DNA from: Leptodactylus fallax
Lineage: Eukaryota; Chordata; Amphibia; Anura; Leptodactylidae
DNA: 64,000 bases
Direction: 5' to 3'
NCBI GenBank assembly: GCA_947044405.1
Contig: CAMRHE010000012.1
Coordinates: forward strand, 12,726,001 to 12,790,000
In this document: positions 1 through 12,300 of the stretch, piece after piece
Layout: every line of letters begins with the position of its first letter
How positions within the stretch are numbered: the stretch's first letter is position 1
Notes under the pieces: model-generated
The model's input: only the letters and a program-made list of their open reading frames with translations
Databases searched by the model: none
What the model was told of the DNA's origin: nothing
Program-made: the position numbers and the translations under genes

Positions 1-3000
1 TGTCATAACTGGATCATTTTTTAACATCATGTAAAAGGCAAACATTCGTCATTTTTATGATCTATATAACAAATGCTACATTTAATGGTGGGATAACCTC
101 TTAAAAAAGAAAACGTCAGCTGGTACAATTGCATACTCTATATGTTTATTACAGTACCGATTTTCCTGCTTGGCTAAATAGCACTATGTGCTTGTAGCTA
201 CAGCAATAGCAGCCATACTCACATGATCCCTTTCAGCCAATCATAGCAAATGGCACCATTAGCATATGACAATCACTTTTCAGCAAAGCTCCAAAGGAAG
301 AAAGCTTTCTCTCAGGCACCACATATGGGTGACTGTTCTGTAAGTTGATACCAGACCCCTTAAAAGTTCTTTAAGGGGTTAGATCTTGACTTATAGGTCA
401 TCTACCTAAAGGTGGTGCAAGACTGACTGTTTTTCCTTCTAATGGAGAGGTATTTTAAATGCTTTACAAATAATAATATATGACATTGTCCAGTTTTGTG
501 AACAGATGAGTTCCTTATATAATTCAAGGTTAAAACAACATGTCAAAAAGGAAATATTAAAGCTTCAAAGATCAATAGCACTTAATGATAGAGCACTTGA
601 TAGTATCAAAGAGCTTTTTAAAAAACACATTGATGCCAAAAGTGCATGTGGCACGTGTCTTGGTGTGATGGATCAACCACACAGACAGCTCTATAGATCT
701 TGATATGTGTCTGGTAACATTTTAGTGTTATTACACAGCTTCTGAGGTACAAGTAGCATAAGTTGATGGTAATAGTCTTGCATTAGATAATAATGAAAAG
801 TCATGCCCCTGTTATCATGAAGTATCTTTGCTCACATACATCTTTAGTATGACAATGCATATGTGGATATTTCCTGCATTCATCTGCCTGTTACATTTTT
901 TTATATTGTACATGTACTATATTGCATGTACAATATTTGAAGTATTTAGTATCTCCTGTAATTTGCATTAACCAATGCCAGGAGAACAAACTCTACTTTG
1001 GTGAACTTAAATAGATTGTCTCAAATATTAATGTATATAACTAGGTTATGCCATCAATGTCAAATCAGTGGAGGCCCACTTTATAATCAATAAAGTGGTA
1101 GTAGTGCTACCTGGTCAATCCAATATTATCAATGGCAAACCAAGAGCTCTCAGACAAAAGCTAAACAGAGCTATCTGCCAACAAAGTAGTGAGATTCTTT
1201 CCTGTGCCATCAGAAAACTAGAACAACAGACAGGCAGACTGTTAAAATTGCGGATACATACAGAGCCCGACGGAACACTTTGACTATAACTGGGTCCATC
1301 AGATGTCCATTGTTTTTGAACTAAAATCGACAATGTCCGAAGATTTTAGGTGGGCACTGCAACTGCAGTCTCCTATGAAGACTCACGCAGATATGAAAGA
1401 AACCTTAGCACTTTAGAAGTGGTGCACATGCAGTGACATTTTGGAGGTAAATATTCTGTTTAGAGAGGGAATTTTTAATACATAAACATATCTGTAAATG
1501 TAAAGAAAAAAAAAACATTGCCCAAAATATATATTATATACACTTGCAATGGCTGTGCTGCAGTGTGGGAACAGCCTGTATAACACCATGGTGCCTACTA
1601 CAGTACAGAATTATATAATTCTGTGTGCTAAAAATAAGGGCTATCCTGAGATATGCTTGTCAATGATGAATGTATTGTAGCAACTCAGTTTAGCATCGTA
1701 TTAATGACTTTTGGGCCAAACAAATTGGTGCACTGCTGAAATGCGTTGTCATTGCTGCAATAAAGGATTTTACAGTACATCATCGACCAGCAGTGCTCAG
1801 GATATCCCTGATTTTTATCATACAAAGAGAGACAGGGAGAGAGGTCATTCAAGTTGGGTTATACATACATGCCTTTTAACAGAGCAGTGTTTGGCACATC
1901 TTGAGGAGGTAAAACCATATACAGTATACTACCTACTCTATTTAGCGATCTACTTAAGATCAGTATGGAGTGCTTCTCTTCTTTAATCTTATAGTATATC
2001 TCAGTGAGAAGTCAGCAAGAAAAAAAAATACCTTGCTGCAGGCCAAAATAGAAAGTTGAATGTTTTACTTACTGTATGAATAGGATATTTCATCAATATA
2101 TCACTATAAACAGTTATTCATCAATAAACAGTTAACTGGCAGAATTATAGGGGAAATTGGAGTTATTCTTTAATTTTGGGAGAGCCTGTGCAGTGAAGAA
2201 ATCATTGGAACAACTTGGCATATTCATAAATATGGTCTCTCCACACAGCTTGAAAATTCAAATTTTCCAGCACAGATGCCAATTTTTCAAGAAATATGCA
2301 AGATATTGATTTTACAAAGTGAAATAAGGATCCTTTTATTACTTTCTAAATTGATCTGCAATGGTCATGCTGTATCAAATGTACTGTTTCAGACTACTAA
2401 TGATGCAGACTGCAATACGAAAGAAGTTTTACATTTCCACTAGAAGAGGTGGTTGACTTCAACAGATATGGTTGCTCAATTAAAGATACAAGGACAGATT
2501 CCAAGATCATATAGTAACTGTGCAGCAAATGAAATGGCTTGGCAAGACTAAAGATTTGTTACAAAGAATACATGGCATCAAACATGAAACATATTAATAT
2601 CCATCTTTCATATTACCACCCATTGGTGTATGGAGAACATTGATTAAGTGAATGTTGCATTACTCACGGAAAATACATGATGTCATGTTTTAGTATTACA
2701 ATTTTAAGTTTGAAACAGGCAGTGCCAGTTTGGTTAAGGTTTTACTTTTCCAGACCATGTAATGTGAAGCCGCCAGTACTAACTCATAATTGTCACCTTT
2801 AAACTCACTTTTACTGTGATAGAAACCAAAAGCTTACAAATACAATTCTGTGCTTTGCATCAGGTTTATGGAGTGTCTGTGATAAGACCTGCACATGGCT
2901 ATGGTTACTGGTACACAGGGGCACAATGTAATTATTGAGGATTGGCAAATTGGTTTCTAAATTATTTCAAAAAGACTATTTTAAGATATTGTATTTAATA

Positions 3001-4968
3001 GCAATTTCCTGAAAATATATTTTCATTAGTAAATATTTTCTTTGTGTAAAAAAAAAGAAATGTGGGTGTATAGACCATGTAACTGAAGGAGATCAAAGTT
3101 ACTGCAGTTCCTCACCCCCCACTAACTACAGAGTGTCAACAGTACTATAAAGAAACTTTAACATATATATAATGTATATTGTCCGCTTATAATATCTGCA
3201 TATGATGTGTTAAAATGACTCTGGTCACTATAGAAGTGATTGTCCCAAGATTAGCACTTAACAGCTATGGAGAAGAGGTGATAATTGTCTGACCCATAGG
3301 GTACAACCTCTAAGCCTACTACGTCAGCCAACTCCAACTCTTTTCATCCTTCAATAGGCGCTACTGCACTGATTCCACCGTTGTTGGAATTTTTTCTCTA
3401 GACAGTGGCGTCAAACATTAAATTTTTTTTTTTTTATGTTACACCCCAGCCTCCTGTGTGATTTGTCCAATTTGTGGACAACTCCTTTAATAGCCTCACT
3501 GACAGCATTATCAAAGGACTGCAGCACTCACATTTTTCTCTGTTGTCAGCCATTATCACAGAACAGCACTCAAGTAACCGGTATACATTCACTCACTGTT
3601 GTTCTCTGTTATTATTAAAGGATTTTATCTAGAGGAGATAGATAAATGGAGTTACTTCAGATGATTGCACCACAGGATTTGTAACCATTATATTGCCACA
3701 ACCATGGCCTTTTTATGCTGGTAGAAAATTGGCCTTCTTCTGGTGCAGTCTCCAGGATTTGCCTGATTTTACTTTTTACCTTCTTATCTGCTAGTAGCAA
3801 GTCATGCACTTTACTATATAATCCTACATGGGAGGGTACAGGGGAGCTGATGTCTATAACAACCAATCCGATTAGTACTTTCCTTGGACAGATGACATCA
3901 GATTGGTTGCTATGAGCAACTATCTCTTTTTACTTTTTCATCACTTTATATAAATCTTTCCCTATTACATGTTATGCTTTTTCAGCACATATTAAAGTTT
4001 TCAGTCTTGAAAACAGGTGGCAGCTGCCAGGTCATCTGACCTGACTTCCCTGGAATCCACACTTTATACCCAGATAACACTGGGTACTTTCTCTAGTTAA
4101 ATTTCTCTATGTTTAACTTTGACTTGCCTACAAATTTAAATATGGTTATGTTCATGGGAAAACCCCTTTAACTGTAAATATTTAATCTGAATCTACAATA
4201 ACTTAATTTACAAAATACTATCACACTATAATAATATTATGTGAAAGTGGGTAATAGAATAGATTGCTCTTGCGCATTACTGCTCCTGACCTGATCCTCC
4301 TTTTGGGACTGGCATAATACATGTGTTTAATGAGATCAGTGAACTGAATAAATGATTCCTGGGAAATATTTAGACAGCTGTGACAATTAACACAAAAGCA
4401 CATCACTTCACTGTTCACCAGCTTAAAAAAGCGACCTAAAAACTTACAATATCTCGCATATATGTTTATAGGTATATTGCCTATATAGCAATTTACTATC
4501 AAATTTTGTACGACTACACCAGGAAAGACACAGGTTCCTACAGCACTGTGAAATCGTAGTCAGAACCGGAGTCAGGGACAATTTTTCAACTTCAAAATAA
4601 AATGATTAATTACTTTTAATTATATCATACAATCATTAGTAATGTATAATTAATAAGAACCATATTTTGTTGCATATTTTTTTTCATAGATATTCAATCA
4701 CTAGCTTTTTAATGAATTAGAGTTGCTTCACTGATTTTGGCTGATCATGGCTGTCCATCATTTATAAATGAGTCCGACTTGGAGATTGACAGTGAAAAAA
4801 CAGACGAGTTGGAGTTGGTGGCTTTGTCTACCGATGTCACAGCCTTGGATTCACAGATATATATCATACTGTTAATGAAACAGTACAGAATCAATATATT
4901 TACAGCAAACTTGTCAGGTGATTTCTGCTGTCCTTTCTAAGAGCTACATAACATACAGATATATAGAT

Positions 4969-4972
<4 letters not shown>
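1..4972. other. AT-rich intergenic DNA, no gene recognised
   Basis: I see no coding exon, RNA gene or clearly bounded mobile element here. Open frames are short (under about 95 codons), overlap on both strands and resemble no family I know. A stretch around 3640-3990 (including wording like a repeated 'rescued by water-loving loop' frog repeat would have) looks like old dispersed repeat but has no clean ends. The sequence is rich in A/T homopolymers. An unrecognised ancient repeat or a distal regulatory element cannot be excluded. Confidence 0.5.

Positions 4973-5012
<40 letters not shown>
4973..5012. repeat. (TA)n microsatellite
   Basis: About 40 bases of alternating T and A run almost without interruption, directly beside the left end of the inverted-repeat element that follows. 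Length is likely polymorphic. Confidence 0.95.
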
Positions 5013-5014
<2 letters not shown>

Positions 5015-5018
<4 letters not shown>

Positions 5019-5615
5019 GATTTGGAAAAGGATTTCAAGTTAAAAAACTGACAGGACTCCTAAGGGTATGTTCACACAGAGTTTTTTGCAGGCTGAAAAA
5101 ATCTGTTCCAGGAATTAGGAAACCGTTTTTTGATGCGTTTTTTTTTTTTACATGATGCCTTTTTGTCGCATTTTTCATTGCAGTTTTTGTCGCAGTTTTG
5201 CTCCAGCACACTGTATGGACCTGGAAACTTCCCTTAAAAAAACGGTTGCATCAAAAACCATGTCAAAAAAGTGTTACGTTTTTTTCCACATCCCATTGAT
5301 TTCAATGGGTTTTTCAAGGCGGAATCTGCCTGAAGATTGCTCATGTCACGTTTTTTTTCCTCTAGCTGAAAAAATTAGCTAGAGGAAAAAACTGCTATTG
5401 ACTTCCATTGAAATGAATGGGAGGCATTTTTGAGTGTGGATTTTGAGGCAGTGAGAGCCCTGATTCTTCCTCCTGCACAGGCAATCTTCTCTGCACATGT
5501 TGTCAATCATTGATTTGTGGGTGGGCTAATAAGGACTCTCACTGTTCTCTTCTAGGAGTCCTGCCATGAATTACTCTGCTTTTTTACTTAAAAACCCTGC
5601 CCCAAATCATATAAA
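5015..5615. repeat. Inverted-repeat element with an inner foldback MITE
   Basis: The left end (about 5015-5060: ATATGATTTGG... GGACTCCTAA) is repeated in inverted orientation at about 5553-5612 (CTAGGAGTCC... CCAAATCATATAA), so the whole reads as one non-autonomous DNA element. Inside it, from about 5063, is a second repeat that opens GGGTATGTTCACACAG and contains a hairpin at about 5349-5390 (CTAGCTGAAAAAATTAGCTAG). The same type of opening recurs near 28422 and 30267. No transposase is present. Exact outer ends and target duplication are not clear. Confidence 0.6.
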
Positions 5616-6877
5616 CCTATATATCACAAAGCTTAGCTTCTCTCCCTATATCATATGCGGTTCTCAAATACAGCAGCAAAAGCACCTGACAAGATTGCTT
5701 TCAGAATCACTAAACTCACTAAACTAAACTCCCCCTAATGGTGGTTACAAATTTTCATCATTTGTTGTGTGTTAAGGAAAGTGAGGGATTTGGAGTTCAG
5801 TTTTCAAAACAAAATGCACATTTTCTGCAACAAGGCCTTGATCCACTAAGAGGCATTCAGGATTGTGTCTTTTGTATAATCCATAAATATATTGGTTGGT
5901 ATCTCCACCATTCAACTGTTTGAAGGGGCTGAGGTGCACAGGAGAGTGCTGTGGACTCTTCTTGCTGTCATGTTGGGTATTGTAGTTTTTTCCCAAACAG
6001 AATGAGACAAAGTTACAATGCCCAACACAGTCACTACGAACTCTACGGCATGCAACTGTACAGAGCAGGCAGAATAAAGAATAAGGAGGCTCTACCACTT
6101 TACCAAGTACCACAGCTGATCAGAGGGGTTATCCAGAGTTTAACTCCCACGGATATGATATTGATGACCTATGCTAAAGATAGGTGGTAGGTGAATGTTG
6201 TAATCCTGCAAAGTCACTTTAACTTGTGAGACATGGACTTAGATATTTACTGTATGACAAGGGACACAAGATAAAAGAATTTATGAAGTACTTATAAAAA
6301 TATACTTAATTGTTTAATAGTTTTTCATGTAACATCAGCAAAGTGAATGGATCAAAGTATGTATATGTGAGGGCTCATGCAATTCTATTGTGATCGATTA
6401 GCACAAGTACTTTCACAGGAGACTTGATACATTGTGCTCTGTGTACTCACGATTCAGATGCTTTAGTGACACCATATATAAATGTAACATGCTTTAAACA
6501 CCAAAGGTGGCACACTGTTCAAATTATACTTCTCAAGTAGACAGTCACTAGGGAGCAATAAGTTATATAGTATAACATGCAAATACTATAATCTCTTAAA
6601 GGCACACGGGTATACGTACTTTATATACATATGGTATACATATATACAACAGTTCCTAAGGATATCAATTTAACCAGACTGTCATCTCACTGAAACATTA
6701 TATGAGAAGAAAGATTTGGTCAACATAGGGAAAGTGTCAGTTGTTAAGTCTGACTTTAGAGGCCTGCCATGTTAGTTGTTAAAATTTTTAAAGGGAAAGA
6801 CAGAAATAACACTATGAGACACATTCTTATTTTGTCAAATGCTATATCTACATTTTATGTTTAGTGTAATATATGTG
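5616..6877. other. Intergenic DNA, no gene recognised
   Basis: There is no supported gene. Around 6120-6185 is a short piece of the T2-like MITE type (GGGGTTATCCAGAGTTTAA followed by the GATGACCTATGCTAAAGATAGG block) that is also seen near 14400, 30860 and 44580. The rest is unassigned AT-rich sequence. The 113-codon minus-strand frame at 5772-6113 shows no family resemblance. Confidence 0.5.
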
Positions 6878-7596
6878 CAGTCATGAGGAAAACAAAGAAC
6901 ACCCTATTTGAATTTTATAGTTTTATGTATCAGAACTTAATAAAATAAAATGTGGTCCCTACAAGGTCTTAATATTAGGTAACTACAAAATCAGATTAAC
7001 AACAACACATGACAAATGGCACCATATCATGATCATTATTTATTAACAAAAAGTAAGCCAAAATGCAGAAGCAGTGTGGGAAAAATTAAGTACACCCTTA
7101 CTCCTTACATAGGAATTAAGTGCTGCTAATGAAATGCCCTTGATTAACTGATCATCAGCAAGTGTGACCTCTACTATTAAAGCAGAAGTTTTGGCAGTTT
7201 GCTGGTATGGAGCTTCTTTGCTAACACAATACCAAGAAGGAAAGACATCAGCATTGATCTTAGAAAAGCAATTGTTGCTGCACATTAATAAGGGATGGGT
7301 TAGAAGGCCACTTCCAAACAATTTGAAGTCTGTCATTCTAGAATGATAAAGATATAGAAAATATTCAAGACAATTGACGGTCTTCCCAGGAATGGATCCC
7401 AGAAAATTCATCCCTAAAGTCAGCAATGTTCAAAGAAACTGCAAAAAACCCAAGAGTTACATCTAAGACTCTCCAGGCCATGTTAAATGTCAAGTTCATG
7501 ACAATGCAATTATAAAAAGGCTAAGCCAGTATGGCTTTTTTGGAAAGGTTGCCAGGAGAAAGCCGATTCTTTCTAAAAAGAACGTGGCAGCTTGGC
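6878..7596 (+). mobile_element. Tc1/mariner element, 5' part only, decayed
   Basis: The left end (CAGTCATGAGGAAAACAAAG) and the following untranslated region read like a Tc1-type element widespread in fish and amphibians. The plus-strand N-terminal transposase region follows at about 7235-7595, in fragments that resemble the paired-like helix-turn-helix part (KTSALILEKQLLLH...) and the end of the DNA-binding domain (NPRVTSKTLQAM...). Frame breaks are frequent. The copy stops at 7596, where a TTAA-flanked element begins, so the DDE catalytic part and right terminal repeat are missing. The family resemblance is from memory; the truncation point is seen directly. Confidence 0.8.
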
Positions 7597-8157
7597 TTAA
7601 AGTGTACCTTCAGTTATAACAACTTTGCATATATGACTACTACAGTATATGAAACTTTGTAATATACCTTATTAAAGAAATATGTTTTCTTCTCCACTTT
7701 TCAGGCAGAGTTACATTCTACATATTAGTCTATGACAGGTGTAGGCAACGTTTTTTTTGTTTAAGTGTGCCAATTTAAATTAAAAAATCAAAGATGAGGT
7801 GCTTGAAGTGCCGGGCAATAACTGCAAGTCTGACGACCCCTATACTAAAATCATATACCACAAACCATAACACAGAAGTGCTGCCACAAAATGCATTTAC
7901 TGCTATTTCCTGGGACGCAGCTGTACTTTTCCATTAGAAGCAATGAAAGTACATGTGCAGCCGCCAATTAGTGGTAAATGTATGTATCCAGGAGCAGCAG
8001 CCTTATGGTGGAAGCACACTATGTATCTGGATGCAGCTATATTCTTAGGCCACTGGAACTTTTACTTTGATGTAAAGCTGCGTTCACATGGTGTGTTTTT
8101 GCGCAAAAAAAACTGCCTGCGTTTTTTTGTGCAAAAACACACCATTATATAGAATAA

Positions 8158-8466
8158 TGTCCTATAGTGGCCGCTTCACACGGTATATGTCCCATAGTGG
8201 CCCTTGAACACAGTATAATGTCCCATAACGGACCCTCCACATGGTATAATGTCCCATAGTGGACCCTCCACATGGTATAATGTCCCATAGCAGCCCCTGC
8301 ACACTTTATTATGTCCCATAGCGGCCCCTGCACACTGTATTATGTCCCATGGCAGCCCCTGCACACCGTATTATGTCCCATAGCGGCCCCTACACATGGT
8401 ATTATGTCCCATAGTGGGCCCTGCACATAGTATTATGTCCTATAGTGGCCCTTGCACATAGTATAA
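8158..8466. repeat. 31-bp minisatellite, about 10 units
   Basis: Units begin with TGTCCCATAG at 8158, 8188, 8219, 8250, 8281, 8312, 8343, 8374, 8405 and 8436. The first unit is 30 bp and the rest 31 bp, with a shared core GTCCCATAGNGGCCCCTGCACA. Because 31 is not a multiple of three, overlapping minus-strand open frames of about 62 codons arise by periodicity; they are not genes. The array lies wholly inside the hAT element. Confidence 0.95.
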
Positions 8467-8495
8467 TATTCCAATGAATTTTTGCCACTCACTAG

Positions 8496-8880
8496 CTATT
8501 ATTATACTGTGAGTCACTTCAGAACCCAGAGTATAATAAGTGGAGGGCCAAGAGTGGTGATCAAATATAAAACGCAATGTTACTCACCTCTCCTGCGCCC
8601 CAGAGCAGCTCTGTTCTCTTCGGCGTTTCTGCTTGAAGTCAACGACCACTGATTATGTCTCAGGGGTCACGCCACGTCATTATGCATAATGACGCCGACA
8701 TGACCCCTGAGGCCCTATAAGCGGTCTCTTACGTCACGCAGAAGCATCAAAGACAGCAGGGTGTTGCTCTGGAGCAAAGGAGAGGTGAGTAACATTTTTT
8801 TTTATGTTTCATCACCTCTCCTGAGCCTCCGCTTATTATACTCTGGGTTCTGAGGAGACCCTACAGTATAATAATAGCAG
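8496..8880. repeat. Palindromic module inside the hAT element
   Basis: The left arm (8496-8555, AGCTATTATTATACTGTGAG ... ACCCAGAGTATAATAAG) is the inverted copy of the right arm (8830-8880, CTTATTATACTCTGGGT ... ACAGTATAATAATAGC). Further inward the arms continue through ATGTTACTCACCTCTCCTG and its inverse to a centre near TCATTATGCATAATGA at about 8676-8693. It could be an independent foldback MITE that inserted in the hAT, or an original part of it; no separate target duplication is obvious. Confidence 0.8.
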
Positions 8881-9370
8881 TTTCATTTCAGCCATGTTTG
8901 GTCTGATCGAAACTGCTGGGCGAGGCCTCGGGCTGCCGTGCCAGGGAAATAAGCCTTGTGTCCCACTCTTGGCACGCGTGCTGGGGGTTGCTGACCCCTG
9001 GTCTATGAGGAAGGGAGAGAGTAGAAGAGACACCCCATACAATTGCTGTTCCTACACTCTGCTTCTCTGTACACTTTCAACACTGCTATGTTTGTAGATA
9101 AGAGGCTGCTAGTACACAGAATGAGGTAATAAATCAATTAACTAGCTGGAATGAGAATCACACTCCACCCCTCCTTTCTCCATAAAGCTCTATGTGTAAG
9201 ACTGAATATAATGTAAATAAGCAGACAGCTAGATAAGGTAAGGAGCAGGAGAACAGGTTAATAAGTGGATAAGGAAATATATATCCTTAACAAGATATAT
9301 CACAAAGTTTCTTATTTTCACCTGTACTGTACTATTCATTTATGAATTTTTTTTATAACTGTAGGCACAG

Positions 9371-12300
9371 TTTCATTTGCATAAATTCTGAACAAGTCCT
9401 TTGGAAAGATAAGACCAAAGTAGAGGTGCTGAACTATAATGTACAGTGCCAGATTTGGTGCAGATTTTGTTTTTTATTATATCCTGGTATGTAAACCATA
9501 GAATTCAAAGAGGGTGTACAGGTATCTATTCTTCCTGAACCAGTTTTTAGAAGACGTATCTGTGTAATATGTGTTGTTTTACTAGCAGACATAACTTTTT
9601 GACGGTACAGTACATAGTTTGTAGTTCACTTAATAGCGGCAGTCCATTCTGGTCTATGAAGCAAAACTGGGCTAAATCATGATACTACCACCTTTGAGTT
9701 GGGATGTGATTGCTATAGTATGCATACCACCATTCTTTAGTAATTCTCTGTTTAGACTAATAAAGGGAGTACCCCTCTATGCCAACCAAGAGGTAGACAA
9801 GGGTAGTATACAAGCCATGTAAATGGGGCATAATAGAAGTTTAAGAAACTTTCTAAGATACTTTGGCCCAGATTTACTAACTGGGCTGTATTTTTAGAAA
9901 GTGGATGGAACAGGATGGGAATCTAGCTAGGCAGGCAGGCAGATTTACTATAACTCACACTAGAAGACTGGTGTGAGTTATACCAGAATCTACACCAATT
10001 CCTGAATGGCATAGATTGGACTTCATACGCACCTACATGTGCAAGAATTATTAATTCTGGTGTATCTTGAAACTGTTGGGGAAGACTTTTGGACAGTTTA
10101 ATAAATCTTCCCCACTGTGTATTGCCAGTATGTACAGATACAGCCGTTGCAAAAGGAGGGGGTCTCTTTAAATAGCTGTATGCATGGTTGTATGCCACCT
10201 AAAAAAATGCTTCTGGTGTTAGATGAATACTAAAAAATATGAGAAATCACTAAGTAAAAACATATTCCAGAAGAAGACCCCAATCAATATCTGTCCTGCT
10301 GAGTGAAAGTGTTGTTTGTGATGAAGCTATTACTGTATATAATATACATTATTTTCTTGTGAACATTTAATTGTATTATGTTGTTGTGTGTTTTGTGGGA
10401 GCTTATTTTGTAACATTCTTTTAGTTGGGAATTAAGTTGCAGGATTCCTTATGCCATAATAAAAGAAAAACTCAGCTGTAATAAAAATTGAAGAGCAAAG
10501 TATTTCATGACTCAGGTTTATATTCATAAAATTTGAATGAACTGCAAGCCACTTGTGCCATCTAGTGGTAATCATGCAGTATATTGTTATAATACATAAA
10601 ATGGTTGTAATAATATTTGTATGATACAGGTAGATAAAAAGTAATCCAATATGAGACGATGTCAACTGTGACTCGCTGAATTTAACTGTACTGTAAGGAT
10701 TTATACTTAGTCTGCCTATGCAGATAGAACTGATATCTACCACTGTATGGTGGTAATGTTCTTGTTTGTATCTTTTTGTAACTCAATAACAGTATGTGGT
10801 ATTATTGAGTCACTATTTGGGAGTTTTATACTGGTAATATATTGTTAATATTGTTTTTTGTATAGTTTTACTCTGGAAAGTTTTCTATCCTTGCTAGAAA
10901 AAAATTAGAATATAATCCAAAAACTGAGAGGTGCTCCTCCTACAGTTACAAATTGGAAATGTCATGGACAGTTCTAAAACACAAGCTATGGGGTTTTTTG
11001 TAATACATGTGATAAACAAGTGGTAGAATGTAAGCAGAAATGATGTCTGTCACAAATGCTTGTATCCGGATATCATTGCTGGCTTTTGTAACTAGGTCTT
11101 TGGGTGACAGTATCGATTTGCTTGAGTGAAAACTATTTGTGATATGTCCACGCATGACACAAATCTAACTACAACATTAACACACCTCATTTGTTCACCT
11201 CTGTCTAGTTAGTTCACATTCACCATAGGAATGTATAGAAACTTTTGGAAACAACATTCCTTAAAAAAATGCACCCTGTTTGTAAGATCAAAGCTATACC
11301 AATATGATCTTCTCATATGAGTATGTGATAATTTTCAACTTATGTCCTCTTTAACCCCTTAGTGATCAGGCCTTTTTGGGCCTTCATGAGGCTAAATCGA
11401 ATTTTCCTGTGGCTATGTCATCAGTAGAAAAATTTGATTTAGAAGCAGACAATCCCTTTAAGAACCAACCTTTTTTTAGTTTTTTTATCTTTGCTTTCTG
11501 AGACCCATAACATTTTTGTTATTTTGTTGCTATAACCACGGTTAACCATACCATATATGGGCCAAATAACAGGATGCATAAATACAAAACACTTCCTAAT
11601 ATATATCCTGTGTAAATTCAGCACCATTTATCTGATTTATTTTCAGGTCATTGATCTCTATCAATGTGACCTTTCGTTTGCATGGTCACTACACCTCCTT
11701 GTTAGCAGGACAGCTGGCAAACAAAACGTCACAGCAGCATGTGACCTTGAATGTGGGAGTTATTTATTACCTGTCATTTCATTGCAGGGCAGAGTGGAAA
11801 AAGGAGAGGTACACAGAGAGTGAGAGCAGACTGAAGAATCAAGGGAAATTTAGTAAATAACAGTGATACAAGAAGCAGCAAGTAAAATAAAGCCAAGTAA
11901 AGAGTGCACAGTATTTAGCACTGCTGTGGATGTATTTGCAGATAATTTTTGGAAGCTGTATGGTCCCTTTAACTCTTTCTGGAGAGGGGAGTTATAGGAA
12001 TTCTGCCATTAATTTATGCGTTACAGATTTGGTAAAGTTCATCACGACATTTCAAAAATAACTTTTTAATATTTCTGTATATGGGACTGCATAAGACATC
12101 TTTTTTGTGGGATCAGATGTACTTTTTATTTATACCACTTTAAGGAATGTCTGATGTTTTGATCGCTTTTGATTAAAATTTTTATGGGAGGCAAAATGGC
12201 GAGAGAAATAGCAGTTCGGCTCTTTTGGGTTTTTTCCCACTACAACGTTCACAATGGGGTACTGTATATGGTGTCCTGAAATCCAGGGAGTCTGATCACT

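Larger units (their letters stand above)
7736..9000. mobile_element. Non-autonomous hAT transposon, 1,265 bp
   Basis: A perfect 8-bp target duplication GTCTATGA flanks the element (7728-7735 and 9001-9008). The ends are imperfect inverted repeats: left CAGGTGTAGGCAACG, right (complement) CAGGGGTCAGCAACC. The 8-bp duplication and CAG-type termini define the hAT superfamily. No transposase reading frame is present, so it must have been moved in trans. Its cargo is a hairpin (8090-8145), a 31-bp minisatellite (8158-8466) and a 385-bp palindrome (8496-8880). A short hAT copy with near-identical termini sits at 47084-47241. Confidence 0.9.
7597..9370. mobile_element. Older TTAA-type MITE, host of the hAT insertion
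   Basis: The left end TTAAAGTGTACCTTCAG TTATAA at 7597 is mirrored by TTATAACTGTAGGCAC near 9354-9369. Its sub-terminal block (GATATATCACAAAGTTTCTTAT, about 9288-9312) recurs near 17798 and 61243, which shows a dispersed family. The element is cut in two by the hAT insertion at 7736-9000. The right TTAA is not conserved, so the right boundary is approximate. Confidence 0.5.

Noticed and set aside
8145..8364. Two overlapping minus-strand frames of 62 codons with repeated MGH/GPLWDI motifs
   Set aside because: They arise from the 31-bp minisatellite read in different frames; not a repeat protein.
8158..8466. CRISPR-like array
   Set aside because: The units are contiguous tandem repeats with no unique spacers, in a vertebrate genome.
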